Below, piece by piece: positions 49,761 to 58,683 of a DNA stretch of 64,000 bases. Location of the stretch: positions 55,586 through 119,585 of the forward strand of contig NZ_BBQM01000030.1 in the NCBI RefSeq assembly GCF_000876015.1, written 5' to 3'. The notes beneath the pieces were generated by a model that worked only from the letters and a program-made list of their open reading frames with translations, did no database searches and was not told where the DNA came from. The position numbers and the translations under genes are program-made. The stretch comes from Cupriavidus basilensis. Its GTDB lineage: Bacteria > Pseudomonadota > Gammaproteobacteria > Burkholderiales > Burkholderiaceae. Numbering within the stretch: position 1 is the stretch's first letter; every line of letters begins with the position of its first letter.

Positions 49761-50510
49761 TCAATTCATGTACATGCCACCATTCACATGGAGCGTCGTA
49801 CCGGTAATGTAGGCTGCCTGGGGGCCAGCCAGGAAAGCCACCGCATGCGCGATGTCTTCCGGCTGGCCGAGGCGGCCCAGCGGGATCTGGGTCTTCAGTG
49901 CCGCGTGCTGCTCATCCGACAGGACCTTGGTCATGTCGGTGTCGATGAAGCCCGGCGCCACGCAGTTCACGGTCACGTTGCGGCTGCCGATCTCGCGCGC
50001 CAGCGCGCGGCTCATGCCTTCCACGCCGGCCTTGGCGGCGGCGTAGTTCATCTGGCCCGGGTTGCCGGTCGAGCCGACCACCGAGGTGATATTGATGATA
50101 CGGCCGCCGCGCGCCTTCATCATCGGGCGCAGCACCGCGCGCGACAGGCGGAACACCGCGGTCAGGTTGGTCTCGATCACCGCGCTCCAGTCCTCGTCCT
50201 TCATGCGCATGGCGAGCTGGTCCTGCGTGATGCCCGCGTTGTTGACGAGGATGCCGAGGCCGCCGTGCGCCTTGACCAGTCCGTCGATCAACGCCTCGGA
50301 CGCCGCGGCGTCGTTGACGTTGAGCACCGCGCCGCGGCCCGTGCCGCCGGCCGCGGCCAGGTATTCGCCGATGGCGGCCGCACCCGCCTCGCTGGTGGCG
50401 GTGCCGATCACGGTGGCGCCCTGGGCAGCCAGCTCGAGCGCGATGGCGCGGCCGATGCCGCGCGAGGCGCCCGTTACCAGCGCGACCTGGTTTTCCAGAG
50501 TTTTCGTCAT
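49761..50510 (-). CDS. fabG: 3-oxoacyl-ACP reductase
   Basis: A 249-residue short-chain dehydrogenase that reduces beta-ketoacyl-ACP with NADPH. The cofactor motif TGASRGIGRAIALELA, the NNAG strand (ILVNNAGITQD), Ser in ITSVVGSTGNPGQ and the Tyr-Lys pair in MNYAAAKAGVEG are all present. The start at 50510 (MTKTLENQVALVTG) is clear; the longer upstream frame lies inside fabD. It is spaced 20 bases from fabD. Confidence 0.98.
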   Translation of the reverse strand: MTKTLENQVALVTGASRGIGRAIALELAAQGATVIGTATSEAGAAAIGEYLAAAGGTGRGAVLNVNDAAASEALIDGLVKAHGGLGILVNNAGITQDQLAMRMKDEDWSAVIETNLTAVFRLSRAVLRPMMKARGGRIINITSVVGSTGNPGQMNYAAAKAGVEGMSRALAREIGSRNVTVNCVAPGFIDTDMTKVLSDEQHAALKTQIPLGRLGQPEDIAHAVAFLAGPQAAYITGTTLHVNGGMYMN

Positions 50511-50530
50511 AGCGTTGGTCCTTTCTTGCC

Positions 50531-51466
50531 TTACTTGAGCAGCGCCAGCGTGTCCTGCAGCGAGGCCGGATCGAAGATCGCGCCGCCGGTCAGGTTGCCG
50601 TCGATGCGCTTGGTCATGCCCGCCAGCACCTTGCCGGGGCCGCACTCGATCACGTGGGTGACGCCCTCGGCGGCCATCTTCTGCACGCACTCGACCCAGC
50701 GCACCGGCGCCGCGGCCTGGCGCACCAGCGCGTCCTTGATCGCCTGCGGGTCGCTGACGATGGCCACGTCCACGTTGTTGACCAGGGGAATGGCGGGCGC
50801 GCCGAAGGCCATGCCGGCCATGCGCTCGCGCAGGCGGTCCGACGCCGGCTTGAGCAGCGACGAGTGGAACGGCGCCGACACCGGCAGCGGCAGCGCGCGC
50901 TTGGCGCCGCGCGCCTTGGCCAGTTCGCAGGCCTTCTCCACGGCCGCCTTGTTGCCGGCGATCACCACCTGCGACGGCGCGTTGAAATTCACCGCTTCCA
51001 CCACGCCGACGCCCGCGGCCGAAGCCTCGGCGCAGGCGGCGCGCACGTCGTCGTCGGACAGGCCGAGAATGGCGGCCATGCCGCCCTCGCCCACCGGCAC
51101 GGCTTCCTGCATCGCCTGCGCGCGGAAGCGCACCAGCGGCACCGCCTCGGCGAACGGGATCACGCCGGCGGCCACCAGCGCGGAATACTCGCCGAGGCTG
51201 TGGCCGGCCACCAGCGCCGGCGCCGCGCCGCCCGCGTCGATCCACGCGCGGTAGATCGCCACGGCCGCGGTCAGCATGACCGGCTGGGTATTGGTAGTGA
51301 GGTTCAGTTCCTCGGCCGGGCCTTCGGCGATCAGACGGCCCAGGTCCTGCCCGAGCGCGGCCGAGGCTTCTTCCAGCGTGGCGCGCACGACGGCGTTGTC
51401 GGCGAACGCATTGAGCATGCCGACCGCCTGCGAGCCCTGGCCGGGGAATACAAAGGAAAATTTCAT
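50531..51466 (-). CDS. fabD: Malonyl-CoA:ACP transacylase
   Basis: A 311-residue transacylase that makes malonyl-ACP. It begins FSFVFPGQGSQAVGML, with the oxyanion-hole Gln; the nucleophile Ser is in LVAGHSLGEYSALVAAG, Arg in LVRFRAQAMQEAV, and the catalytic His in VSAPFHSSLLKPASD. It is in the order fabH-fabD-fabG-acpP-fabF. Confidence 0.98.
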   Translation of the reverse strand: MKFSFVFPGQGSQAVGMLNAFADNAVVRATLEEASAALGQDLGRLIAEGPAEELNLTTNTQPVMLTAAVAIYRAWIDAGGAAPALVAGHSLGEYSALVAAGVIPFAEAVPLVRFRAQAMQEAVPVGEGGMAAILGLSDDDVRAACAEASAAGVGVVEAVNFNAPSQVVIAGNKAAVEKACELAKARGAKRALPLPVSAPFHSSLLKPASDRLRERMAGMAFGAPAIPLVNNVDVAIVSDPQAIKDALVRQAAAPVRWVECVQKMAAEGVTHVIECGPGKVLAGMTKRIDGNLTGGAIFDPASLQDTLALLK

Positions 51467-51537
51467 CGCAATCGAATCTTAAAGAGGAACACCGCGAAAA
51501 ACGCAGCGGCGTGGCGGCGCAGCGGCGCCGCCGGATG

Positions 51538-52518
51538 TCACATGCGCGCCAGCACCGCGCCCCAGGTGAAGCCGCCGCCCACGCCTTCCATCAGCACGTG
51601 ATGGCCCGGGCGGATGCGGCCGTCGCGCACCGCCACGTCCAGCGCCAGCGGGATCGAGGCGGCCGAGGTGTTGCCGTGCTCGTGCACGGTCGCCACCATG
51701 CGCTCGGGCGGCAGGCCGAGCTTCCTGCCGGTGCTCTGCATGATGCGGATGTTGGCCTGGTGCGGCACCAGCCAGTCGATCTTCTCGGCCGGGAACTGCG
51801 CGCCGGCGAGCGCCTCGCGGGCAACCTTGTCGAGCACCGTGACCGCGAGCTTGAACACCGCCTGGCCGTCCATGTGCAGGAACGCATTGCCGGTGATGCT
51901 GCCGCCCGACACGTTGCCCGGCACGCACAGGATGTCGACGTGGCTGCCGTCGGCATGCATCGCCGCGGACAGGATGCCGGGTTCCTCGGACGCCGACAGG
52001 ACCACCGCGCCGGCGCCGTCGCCGAACAGCACGCAGGTGGTGCGGTCATTGAAGTCGAGGATGCGCGAGAACACTTCCGCGCCGATCACCAGCGCGTTGC
52101 GGTGCGAGCCGCTGCGGATGAATTTCTCGGCCGTGGACAGCGCGTAGACGAACCCCGAGCACACGGCCTGCATGTCGAACGCGGCGCAGCCGTTGGTGAT
52201 GCCGAGCTTCTGCTGCACCAGGCAGGCGGCGCTCGGGAACACGAAATCCGGCGTGGACGTCGCCACGATGATCAGGTCGATGCTCTGGCGGTCGATGCCG
52301 GCGGCTTCCAGCGCGCGCTCGGCGGCCTTGACGGCCAGGTCGCTGCTGGTGACGTCCGGCTCGGCCCAGTGGCGCGCCGAGATGCCGCTGCGCGAGAAGA
52401 TCCATTCGTCGCTGGTCTCGATGCCCTTCTCAGCCAGTTGCGCCGCGAGTTCTTGATTGGTGACACGCCGCGGAGGCAGATAGCTCCCGGTCCCGATGAT
52501 TTTTGCGTAGCTTGTCAT
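51538..52518 (-). CDS. fabH: Beta-ketoacyl-ACP synthase III
   Basis: A 326-residue initiating condensing enzyme that joins acetyl-CoA with malonyl-ACP. The triad is Cys in FDMQAVCSGFVYAL, His in VPHQANIRIMQ and Asn in HEHGNTSAASIPLAL. The C-terminal MEGVGGGFTWGAVLARM is characteristic. The start at 52518 (MTSYAKIIGTGSYLPPRRVT) is preferred to an upstream in-frame start without conservation. It follows plsX by 59 bases. Confidence 0.98.
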   Translation of the reverse strand: MTSYAKIIGTGSYLPPRRVTNQELAAQLAEKGIETSDEWIFSRSGISARHWAEPDVTSSDLAVKAAERALEAAGIDRQSIDLIIVATSTPDFVFPSAACLVQQKLGITNGCAAFDMQAVCSGFVYALSTAEKFIRSGSHRNALVIGAEVFSRILDFNDRTTCVLFGDGAGAVVLSASEEPGILSAAMHADGSHVDILCVPGNVSGGSITGNAFLHMDGQAVFKLAVTVLDKVAREALAGAQFPAEKIDWLVPHQANIRIMQSTGRKLGLPPERMVATVHEHGNTSAASIPLALDVAVRDGRIRPGHHVLMEGVGGGFTWGAVLARM

Positions 52519-52577
52519 GTAGTGTCGGATCGATCGTGTGGCCACGGGTCGTCGCCCGCGGCATCTGCATCAGAACC

Positions 52578-53654
52578 TCAGGCGGCGTACGGGCTTGGAC
52601 TAGGATCCTGGGCACCTGACTGCGGGCCGGAAGCCGGAGTGCTGTTACCTGACTTGTTGGCGAAAGCCTGAATGGTGCGAGCGATCACACCATTACTGGC
52701 CGCATCATACCCGCGTTTGATGGCCCACTCAAAAGCGTGCGCGTCGGCCGAGCCGTGGCTCTTGATCACCAGCCCGCGCAGGCCCAGCAGCGATGCGCCG
52801 TTGTAGCGCGCGGGGTCGAGCCGCCGGGACAGGCGCTTGAGCACCGGCATGGCCAGGCCCGCCAGCAGCCGGGTGAACCACGAGCGCGTGAATTCTTCCT
52901 TGATCATGTTGCCGATCATCTTGGCCAGGCCTTCGCTGCTCTTGAGCGCGACGTTGCCGACGAAACCGTCGCACACCACGATGTCGGTGGTGCCCTTGAA
53001 GATGTCGTTGCCTTCCACGTTGCCGTAGAAATTGAGCTCGGAAGCGCGCAGCAGCTCGCCGGCGCGCTTGACCACGTCGTTGCCCTTGATCACTTCCTCG
53101 CCGATGTTGAGCAGGCCGACGCTGGGGCGTTCCTTGTGGTCCACCACCGCGACCATCGCCTCGGCCATGCGCGCGAACTGCAGCAGGTGCTCGGGCCCGC
53201 AGTCGGCGTTGGCGCCGAGGTCGAGCACCGTGGTGCCCCAGCCCTGCTCGTTGGGAATGGAAGTGGCGATCGCCGGGCGCTCGATGCCTTCGAGCGTCTT
53301 GAGCACGTAGCGCGACACCGCCATCAGCGCGCCGGTGTTACCCGCCGAGATGCAGGCGTCGGCCAGACCCTCCTTGACCTGGGTCACGGCCACGCGCATC
53401 GAGGAATCCTTCTTCCTGCGCAGCGCCACCTCGACCGGGTCGTCCATCGTAATGACTTCGGTCGCGGCCACGACGCGCACGCGCGGATGATCGAGCGCTT
53501 GCAGCTTGGCGAGCTGCGCCTCGATGCTGTCGCGCAGGCCCACCAGCACCACCTCGGCGTCGCTGTGGCTGGAGAGAAAACTGATCGCTGCCGGGATCGT
53601 CACGTCAACGCCGTGATCGCCACCCATGCAGTCGATAGCTAGTTTGATCGTCAT
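52578..53654 (-). CDS. plsX: Phosphate acyltransferase PlsX
   Basis: A 358-residue PlsX, which makes acyl-phosphate from acyl-ACP for phospholipid synthesis. Markers are IKLAIDCMGGDHGVDVTIPAA, SAGNTGALMAVSRYVLK, LDLGANADCGPEHLLQFA and GNVEGNDIFKGTTDIVVCDGFVGN. The C-terminal 30 residues are Ser/Pro-rich and extra. The start at 53654 has AGGA six bases upstream; Met five residues earlier is an alternative. A strong terminator-like hairpin lies between rpmF and this gene. Confidence 0.97.
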   Translation of the reverse strand: MTIKLAIDCMGGDHGVDVTIPAAISFLSSHSDAEVVLVGLRDSIEAQLAKLQALDHPRVRVVAATEVITMDDPVEVALRRKKDSSMRVAVTQVKEGLADACISAGNTGALMAVSRYVLKTLEGIERPAIATSIPNEQGWGTTVLDLGANADCGPEHLLQFARMAEAMVAVVDHKERPSVGLLNIGEEVIKGNDVVKRAGELLRASELNFYGNVEGNDIFKGTTDIVVCDGFVGNVALKSSEGLAKMIGNMIKEEFTRSWFTRLLAGLAMPVLKRLSRRLDPARYNGASLLGLRGLVIKSHGSADAHAFEWAIKRGYDAASNGVIARTIQAFANKSGNSTPASGPQSGAQDPSPSPYAA

Positions 53655-53730
53655 TGTTTCCTGGTGCACAAGCGCCTATCGGCATGACTTGAAGGCCGGA
53701 AGCCTGCACTGCGGTGCGCTGCGAGCGCGC

Positions 53731-53767
53731 AACAAAAAAGCGGCAACGATTTTGCCGCTTTTTTGTT
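53731..53767 (-). terminator. Strong hairpin between rpmF and plsX
   Basis: AACAAAAAAGCGGCAA (53731-53746) and TTGCCGCTTTTTTGTT (53752-53767) form a 16 bp stem with a 5-base loop and a T run on either strand. Read on the minus strand it follows rpmF by 52 bases and precedes plsX by 76. It should end most yceD-rpmF transcripts, so plsX probably has its own promoter or is read by leakage. Confidence 0.85.
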
Positions 53768-53819
53768 TTCGACCTACCAACGTGCGCGTACGAGACGCAA
53801 AGTCACGCCGAACGATCTG

Positions 53820-53999
53820 TCAGTCGTTCTTGGTCTTGATGACCTTGCGGCCACGATAGTAGCCGTTCGGGCTCACGTGGTGACGCAGGTGGGTTTCGCC
53901 CGTGGTCGGTTCCACCGCCAGCGGCGCGGCCGACAGATGATCGTGCGAACGGTGCATGCCGCGCTTGGACGGCGACTTCTTGTTCTGTTGAACTGCCAT
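53820..53999 (-). CDS. rpmF: 50S ribosomal protein L32
   Basis: A 59-residue L32: the start MAVQQNKKSPSKRGMHRSHD is the family signature, and HLRHHVSPNGYYRGRKVI is the conserved C-terminal part. It has none of the Cys pairs of zinc-type L32. It is short but unmistakable, and it sits between yceD and plsX as in most proteobacteria. Confidence 0.98.
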   Translation of the reverse strand: MAVQQNKKSPSKRGMHRSHDHLSAAPLAVEPTTGETHLRHHVSPNGYYRGRKVIKTKND

Positions 54000-54120
54000 G
54001 ATGACTCCTTCGAGAATTTTTCAATGGTAACACACGCATCCCGCACGAGGCGTAGCCGGGCCCGGCCGGATGCTGATCCTGGTGCCTTGCGGACGCTGCC
54101 TGAATACCGGCGGACCGGCG

Positions 54121-54726
54121 TCAGTGCTTCGTCTTCAGGCCGGCCAGCGCCGCAAAGGGCGAAGGCCGTTTTTCTTCTTCCGGCGGTTCCTCGGGTTCGG
54201 GTTCCGCCAGACCGTCCGCCCCGGTGACGAGGCTTTCGTGCACCTCGGGGCAGACGTCGTGCTTGGGCGCCACCGGCAGGGCCAGCAGCACTTCATCTTC
54301 AATCAGCGTCAGCAGGTCGAAGCGCCGGGCGCCGACGATCACGTCGACTTCGTCGTCGTCCATCGATGCCGCATCGGCCTCTTCCTCGCTGGCCACCACT
54401 TCGAAACACATGTCGGTGGCGATGTCCTGCGCAAACACCCGCAGGCAGCGCTGGCAATCGAGCCACACGCGGCCGTTCACGGTCAGGTCGACGAACAGGC
54501 GCTGCGTGGCCGGCGCGCCGGGTTCGCCCTCTTCTTCCTCGACAAAGCCGGAAAGCGCATAGGCGAACACTTCATCCGCCGCCGATGCTGGCGCTTGCGC
54601 CGCGGTCTCGGCTATGATGCGCGGCAAATCGCGTGCCGCGACTTCGCTGGCGGCCTCGCCGCCAGCGCGGCAGAACGCGAAGAGATCGAGCGCGCGCGGG
54701 TCAATCGGCTGGGTCGGCTGGGTCAT
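54121..54726 (-). CDS. yceD: YceD family protein (DUF177)
   Basis: A 201-residue DUF177 protein. The family core includes VNGRVWLDCQRCLRVFAQDI, with the Cys pair C-x2-C, and IEDEVLLALPVAPKHDVCP. The function is linked to 23S rRNA or ribosome assembly in other species but is not settled. The C-terminus is Glu/Pro-rich (EPEPEEPPEEEKRPSPFAAL). The start at 54726 (MTQPTQPIDPRALDLFAFCR) is chosen over a longer frame that overlaps the maf leader. It is divergent from maf. Confidence 0.94.
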   Translation of the reverse strand: MTQPTQPIDPRALDLFAFCRAGGEAASEVAARDLPRIIAETAAQAPASAADEVFAYALSGFVEEEEGEPGAPATQRLFVDLTVNGRVWLDCQRCLRVFAQDIATDMCFEVVASEEEADAASMDDDEVDVIVGARRFDLLTLIEDEVLLALPVAPKHDVCPEVHESLVTGADGLAEPEPEEPPEEEKRPSPFAALAGLKTKH

Positions 54727-54965
54727 GTCTTGTCGTGCCGTTCGTCGTGCCTCGCCGGCGCCGCCGGCCGCTTCCGGCGCACCGGGGCGCATTGGCGGCG
54801 CGGAACATGGCCCCGGAGCCGCAAACCGCAGGCGGTATACACGGATACGCACAGCGATGCGCCGGACTTGCTCGGCTAAACACACGATTATACGTCGATT
54901 TTTCGTCCGCGGTCAAAAATTTGGAAGACGGCAATACGCCGCTTTCCCTTTCCACTCAATTACTT

Positions 54966-55565
54966 ATGTCGCAACCTTCCCGCCCCGCCCTGATCCTCGG
55001 CTCCAGCTCGCCCTACCGCCGCGCGCTGCTGGAGCGCCTGCGCATTCCCTTCGCGGTGGCGGTGCCGGACATCGACGAGACCCCGCTCGCCGGCGAAAGC
55101 CCCGAGGCCACCGCGCTGCGGCTGTCGCGCGCCAAGGCGCAGGAGATCGCCGGGCGCCATCCGGACGCGCTGGTGATCGGCTCCGACCAGGTCGCCACGC
55201 TCGACGGCGCGCAGATCGGCAAGCCCGGCTCGCACGAGAAGGCGCTGGCGCAACTGCGGCTGATGCGCGGGCGCACCGTCACCTTCCATTCCGCGCTGTG
55301 CCTGCTCGACGGCCGCACCGGCGAAGCGCAGCTGGCCGACGTGCAGACACGCGCCACCTTCCGCGAGCTGCCCGACGACGAACTGGAAGCCTACCTGCGC
55401 CTCGAGCGCCCGTATGACGTGGCCGGCAGCGCCAAGTCGGAGGGGCTCGGCATCGCGCTGCTGTCGCACATGGAATCCGACGACCCCACCGCGCTGGTGG
55501 GCCTGCCGCTGATCGCACTGACCACCATGCTGCGCCACGCCGGCTACCCGCTCTTCCAGCACTGA
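54966..55565 (+). CDS. maf: Maf-family nucleotide pyrophosphatase, YceF type
   Basis: A 199-residue Maf protein: LILGSSSPYRRALLERLRIPF is the N-terminal signature, LVIGSDQVATLDG carries the catalytic Asp, and GKPGSHEKALAQL follows. The sequence resembles YceF, which hydrolyses 7-methyl-GTP, rather than the dTTP/UTP-specific YhdE. It is divergent from yceD, with 239 bases between them, and is followed after 33 bases by an RsmI-like gene. Confidence 0.95.
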   Translation: MSQPSRPALILGSSSPYRRALLERLRIPFAVAVPDIDETPLAGESPEATALRLSRAKAQEIAGRHPDALVIGSDQVATLDGAQIGKPGSHEKALAQLRLMRGRTVTFHSALCLLDGRTGEAQLADVQTRATFRELPDDELEAYLRLERPYDVAGSAKSEGLGIALLSHMESDDPTALVGLPLIALTTMLRHAGYPLFQH

Positions 55566-55598
55566 GCGCGCCAACCAAGACAACGACGGAAACCAAGC

Positions 55599-56330
55599 AT
55601 GAGCGGCATCCTCTACCTGATCCCCAACACGCTGGGCAAGCGCGACGAGAGCGACCCGCTGCCGGACGTGATCCCCGCCGGCGTGCAGCAGATCGCGGCC
55701 CGGCTCGACTACCTCGTGGCGGAAAACGCCAAGACCGCGCGGGCCTTCCTGAAAAAGCTCGGCGAGACCTGCCCGCTGGCCAGGCCGGTCCAGCAGATCG
55801 AGATCCGCGAGCTCAACGTCAACACGCGCGACGACGCGCTCGCCGCCCTGCTCGCCCCGATCCGCGCGGGCCGCGACGGCGGCCTGCTGTCCGAGGCCGG
55901 CGTGCCGGCGGTGGCCGACCCCGGCGCCAACCTGGTGCGCCTGGCGCATGCCAGGGGCGTGCGCGTGCGCCCGCTGGTGGGGCCCAGCTCGATCCTGCTG
56001 GCGGTGATGGGCTCGGGCCTGAACGGCCAGAGCTTTGCCTTCAACGGCTACCTGCCGGTCGACGCGGGCGAGCGCGCCCAGCGCCTGCGCGAGCTGGAAC
56101 AGCTCTCGCGCAAGGCGCACCAGACCCAGGTCTGGATCGAGACGCCCTACCGCAACGGCCAGTTGCTCGAAGCGCTGCGCCAGCACTGCGCGGGCACCAC
56201 CATGCTGTCGATCGCGGTGGACCTGACGCTGCCGGGCGAGACCATCGTCACGCTGCCGATCGCCGAATGGCGCCCCGAACGGCTGGCGCTGCACAAGCGC
56301 CCGGCCATCTTCTCGCTGCTGGCCGGCTGA
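55599..56330 (+). CDS. RsmI-like SAM-dependent methyltransferase
   Basis: A 243-residue tetrapyrrole-methylase-fold protein. Recognisable parts are LYLIPNTLGKRDESDPLPDVIPAGV, GGLLSEAGVPAVADPGANLVRLAHARGVRV and PLVGPSSILLAVMGSGLNGQSFAFNGYLP. It is related to RsmI, which methylates C1402 of 16S rRNA, but RsmI proper is usually longer, so the target is unproven. A hairpin follows its stop. Confidence 0.9.
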   Translation: MSGILYLIPNTLGKRDESDPLPDVIPAGVQQIAARLDYLVAENAKTARAFLKKLGETCPLARPVQQIEIRELNVNTRDDALAALLAPIRAGRDGGLLSEAGVPAVADPGANLVRLAHARGVRVRPLVGPSSILLAVMGSGLNGQSFAFNGYLPVDAGERAQRLRELEQLSRKAHQTQVWIETPYRNGQLLEALRQHCAGTTMLSIAVDLTLPGETIVTLPIAEWRPERLALHKRPAIFSLLAG

Positions 56331-56359
56331 CCGGCACCCGGGCAGCCCGCAAACGAAAA

Positions 56360-56386
56360 AACGGGGCGTCGCCGCCCCGTTTCCGT
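56360..56386 (+). terminator. Terminator between convergent rsmI-like gene and sppA
   Basis: AACGGGGCG (56360-56368) and CGCCCCGTT (56373-56381) form a 9 bp stem with loop TCGC. The plus side ends TTCCGTT and the minus side ends TTTTTTCG, so it probably terminates sppA transcripts as well. Confidence 0.75.
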
Positions 56387-56405
56387 TCCTTGCGCCTTCG
56401 CCAAC

Positions 56406-57554
56406 TCAGTGAATCGCCTGCAGGCGCGTGCCGAACAGCATGGTCTTCATCGCCGCGGTGCCCATCGCCGCGCCGAAGCGCTTGGCCACGCGCTCGGCGA
56501 TGTTTTCCTTGACCGTGTAGTCGACGATGTCCTCGGCCTTGAACAGGTCGCGCGCCACGTAGTCCGCGTTGCCCAGGCCGTCGGCCAGGCCCAGCTCGAT
56601 GCTGCGCTCGCCGGACCAGAACAGGCCGGAGAACAGGTCCGGGTCGTCCTTGAGGCGGTCGCCGCGGCCTTCCTTGACCACGTCGATGAACTGCTGGTGG
56701 ATCTGCTTGAGCATGGTCTCGGCGTACTGCTTCTGCCGCGGCACCTGCGGCGAGAACGGGTCGAGCATGCCCTTGTTGGCGCCGGAGGTGTAGAGCCGGC
56801 GCTCCACGCCGAGCTTGTCCATCAGGCCGGTGAAGCCGAAGCCGTCCATCAGCACGCCGATGGAGCCGACGATGCTCGCCTTGTCCACGTAGATCTTGTC
56901 CGCCGCCGCGGCCACGTAATAGCCGCCCGAGGCGCAGATCTCCTCCACCACCACGTAGAACGGCTTGTTCGGGTAGAGCGTGCGCAGGCGGTGGATCTCG
57001 TCGTTGATCATGCCGGCCTGCACCGGCGAGCCGCCCGGCGAGTTGATCTTGAGGATGATGCCGGCGGCATTGGTGTCGGCGAACGCCGCCTGCAGCGCGG
57101 CGTTGATTGATTCGGCGCTGGCCGGCGTGCCGGCGGCGATCTCGCCGTCCAGCGACACCATCGCCGTGTGGCGGCCGGACGTGGCGGTGATGCTGCCGTC
57201 GCCCTTGAAGTCGAAGATGGCGAAGAAGACCAGCGCGAACAGCGCCACGCCCACGAAGCGGAAGAAGATGCGCCAGCGGCGCGCGGCGCGCTGCTCGCGC
57301 AGGGTGGCCATCAGCACCTTCTCCAGCACGTCGCGCTCCCAGCCGGCGCCGGTCGGCACCGGGCCGCTGCCGCCGCCCGCCAGGCGCGCGCGGCGCTCGC
57401 CGGCTTCGCGCCGGGCCGCGTCGTCGCCGGCGCGCAGGTCCTGCTCCAGCGGGAAATCGGCGTGCGCGGCGGTTTCCAGCCGTTCGCCGGCGGACCCGGC
57501 CGGCTCCTGCGGCTTGCCGGTTTCGTCCTGCGGCGGTTTTTGCTGTTCAGTCAT
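56406..57554 (-). CDS. sppA: Signal peptide peptidase SppA, 36 kDa type
   Basis: A 382-residue inner-membrane protease. A 110-residue basic, Pro/Gly-rich cytoplasmic head precedes one membrane segment (FFRFVGVALFALVFFAIFDF). The S49 domain follows, with NSPGGSPVQAGMINDEI, VVEEICASGGYYVAAAADKI (Ser nucleophile) and GSIGVLMDGFGF. It degrades cleaved signal peptides and is oligomeric. It lies in the order rluC-HAD-Rieske-sppA. Confidence 0.95.
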   Translation of the reverse strand: MTEQQKPPQDETGKPQEPAGSAGERLETAAHADFPLEQDLRAGDDAARREAGERRARLAGGGSGPVPTGAGWERDVLEKVLMATLREQRAARRWRIFFRFVGVALFALVFFAIFDFKGDGSITATSGRHTAMVSLDGEIAAGTPASAESINAALQAAFADTNAAGIILKINSPGGSPVQAGMINDEIHRLRTLYPNKPFYVVVEEICASGGYYVAAAADKIYVDKASIVGSIGVLMDGFGFTGLMDKLGVERRLYTSGANKGMLDPFSPQVPRQKQYAETMLKQIHQQFIDVVKEGRGDRLKDDPDLFSGLFWSGERSIELGLADGLGNADYVARDLFKAEDIVDYTVKENIAERVAKRFGAAMGTAAMKTMLFGTRLQAIH

Positions 57555-57598
57555 GCAGTTGGCTCTTGGTTCGCTCTTGGTTGTCGGTGAGGGTCGGG

Positions 57599-58012
57599 CT
57601 AGGCAGACGGCGTGGCAGGTGCCTCGGCGGGTGCCTCGTAGGGGCTTTCCGGCACCCAGTAGACGCTGCCGTCATGCTCTTCCACGCGCAGCCGGGACAG
57701 CGACGCGCCGCGGCAAGGACCGCCCACGCACAGCCCGCTGTCCGGTGCATAAATCGCGCCATGTGTGGCGCACATCAAGTATAGGCCCGAGGACTCGAAA
57801 AACTGGCCTTCCTGCCAGTCGAGCTCCATCGGCACGTGCGCGCACTGGTTCAGGTAGCCGTGCACGGCGCCGTCGAAGCGCACCGCGAAGGCGCCCACCT
57901 GGCGACCGCCGATCCCGACCACGAAGCGCACGCCGGCGCCGCCATCGGCCAGGTCCTGCGCCGCGCACAGCCGGCGCGCGCCCGCCGCTATCGCCAATGG
58001 TGTCTCAGGCAT
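57599..58012 (-). CDS. Rieske [2Fe-2S] domain protein
   Basis: A 137-residue Rieske ferredoxin-like protein. The cluster motifs are C-x-H in LNQCAHVPMELDW and C-x2-H in YLMCATHGAIYAP. It is small and soluble, with a Pro/Ala-rich tail, and probably donates electrons to an unknown oxygenase. It overlaps the HAD phosphatase gene by eight bases. The same trio of HAD, Rieske and SppA genes follows rluC in related betaproteobacteria. Confidence 0.93.
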   Translation of the reverse strand: MPETPLAIAAGARRLCAAQDLADGGAGVRFVVGIGGRQVGAFAVRFDGAVHGYLNQCAHVPMELDWQEGQFFESSGLYLMCATHGAIYAPDSGLCVGGPCRGASLSRLRVEEHDGSVYWVPESPYEAPAEAPATPSA

Positions 58013-58664
58013 GCGTCAGCAACCAGTCCTTGAGGTCGGCGATCGAGGCCGCGCAGTGCACCGGCGCCATCGCGCGCAGCGCATCCGCCGGATGCGCGCC
58101 GTAGCCCACGCCGATGCCGGCGGCCCCGGCATTGGCCGCCATCTGCAGATCGTGCGTGGTGTCGCCGATCATCACGGTGCGCTCCATCTCCTGCCCGAGC
58201 TCGCGCGTGAGTTCCTGCAGCATGGCCGGATGCGGCTTGGAGAAGGTTTCGTCGGCGCAGCGGGTACCGTCGAACAGCGGCCCGAGGCCGGTGGCCTGCA
58301 GCGCGCGCTGCAGGCCCACCCGCGTCTTGCCGGTGGCCACGCCGAGGAAGTAGTGCTGCGCATGCAATGCCTCGAGCATCTCGCGCACGCCGTCGAACAG
58401 CACCAGCTCCGCGTCGCGGGTCAGGAAGTGGAAGCGGTAGCGCTCGGCCAGCTTGGGATAGTCGGCCGGATCCAGCGTCGGCACGGCGTAGGACAGCGCA
58501 TCCTTGAGCCCCAGCCCGATCACGTGGCTGGCGGCGCTGTCGTCGGGCACCGGCAGGCCAAGGTCGCGGCTGGCCAATTGTATGCATTTGGCGATGGTCG
58601 GGGTGGAATCCATCAGGGTGCCATCCCAGTCGAACACGATCAGGTCGAAACGTTGCCTGGCCAT
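58005..58664 (-). CDS. HAD-family phosphatase, phosphoglycolate-phosphatase-like
   Basis: A 219-residue HAD subfamily IA hydrolase. Motif I is FDWDGTLMDS, motif II is FLGVATGKTR, motif III is FSKPHPAM and motif IV is VMIGDTTHDLQMAANAG. The substrate is not defined; Gph and pyrimidine-nucleotidase types are both possible. AAGGAAATC precedes the start at 58664, 20 bases after the rluC stop. Confidence 0.93.
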   Translation of the reverse strand: MARQRFDLIVFDWDGTLMDSTPTIAKCIQLASRDLGLPVPDDSAASHVIGLGLKDALSYAVPTLDPADYPKLAERYRFHFLTRDAELVLFDGVREMLEALHAQHYFLGVATGKTRVGLQRALQATGLGPLFDGTRCADETFSKPHPAMLQELTRELGQEMERTVMIGDTTHDLQMAANAGAAGIGVGYGAHPADALRAMAPVHCAASIADLKDWLLTHA

Positions 58665-58683
58665 TGATTTCCTTGTCGGCGCC

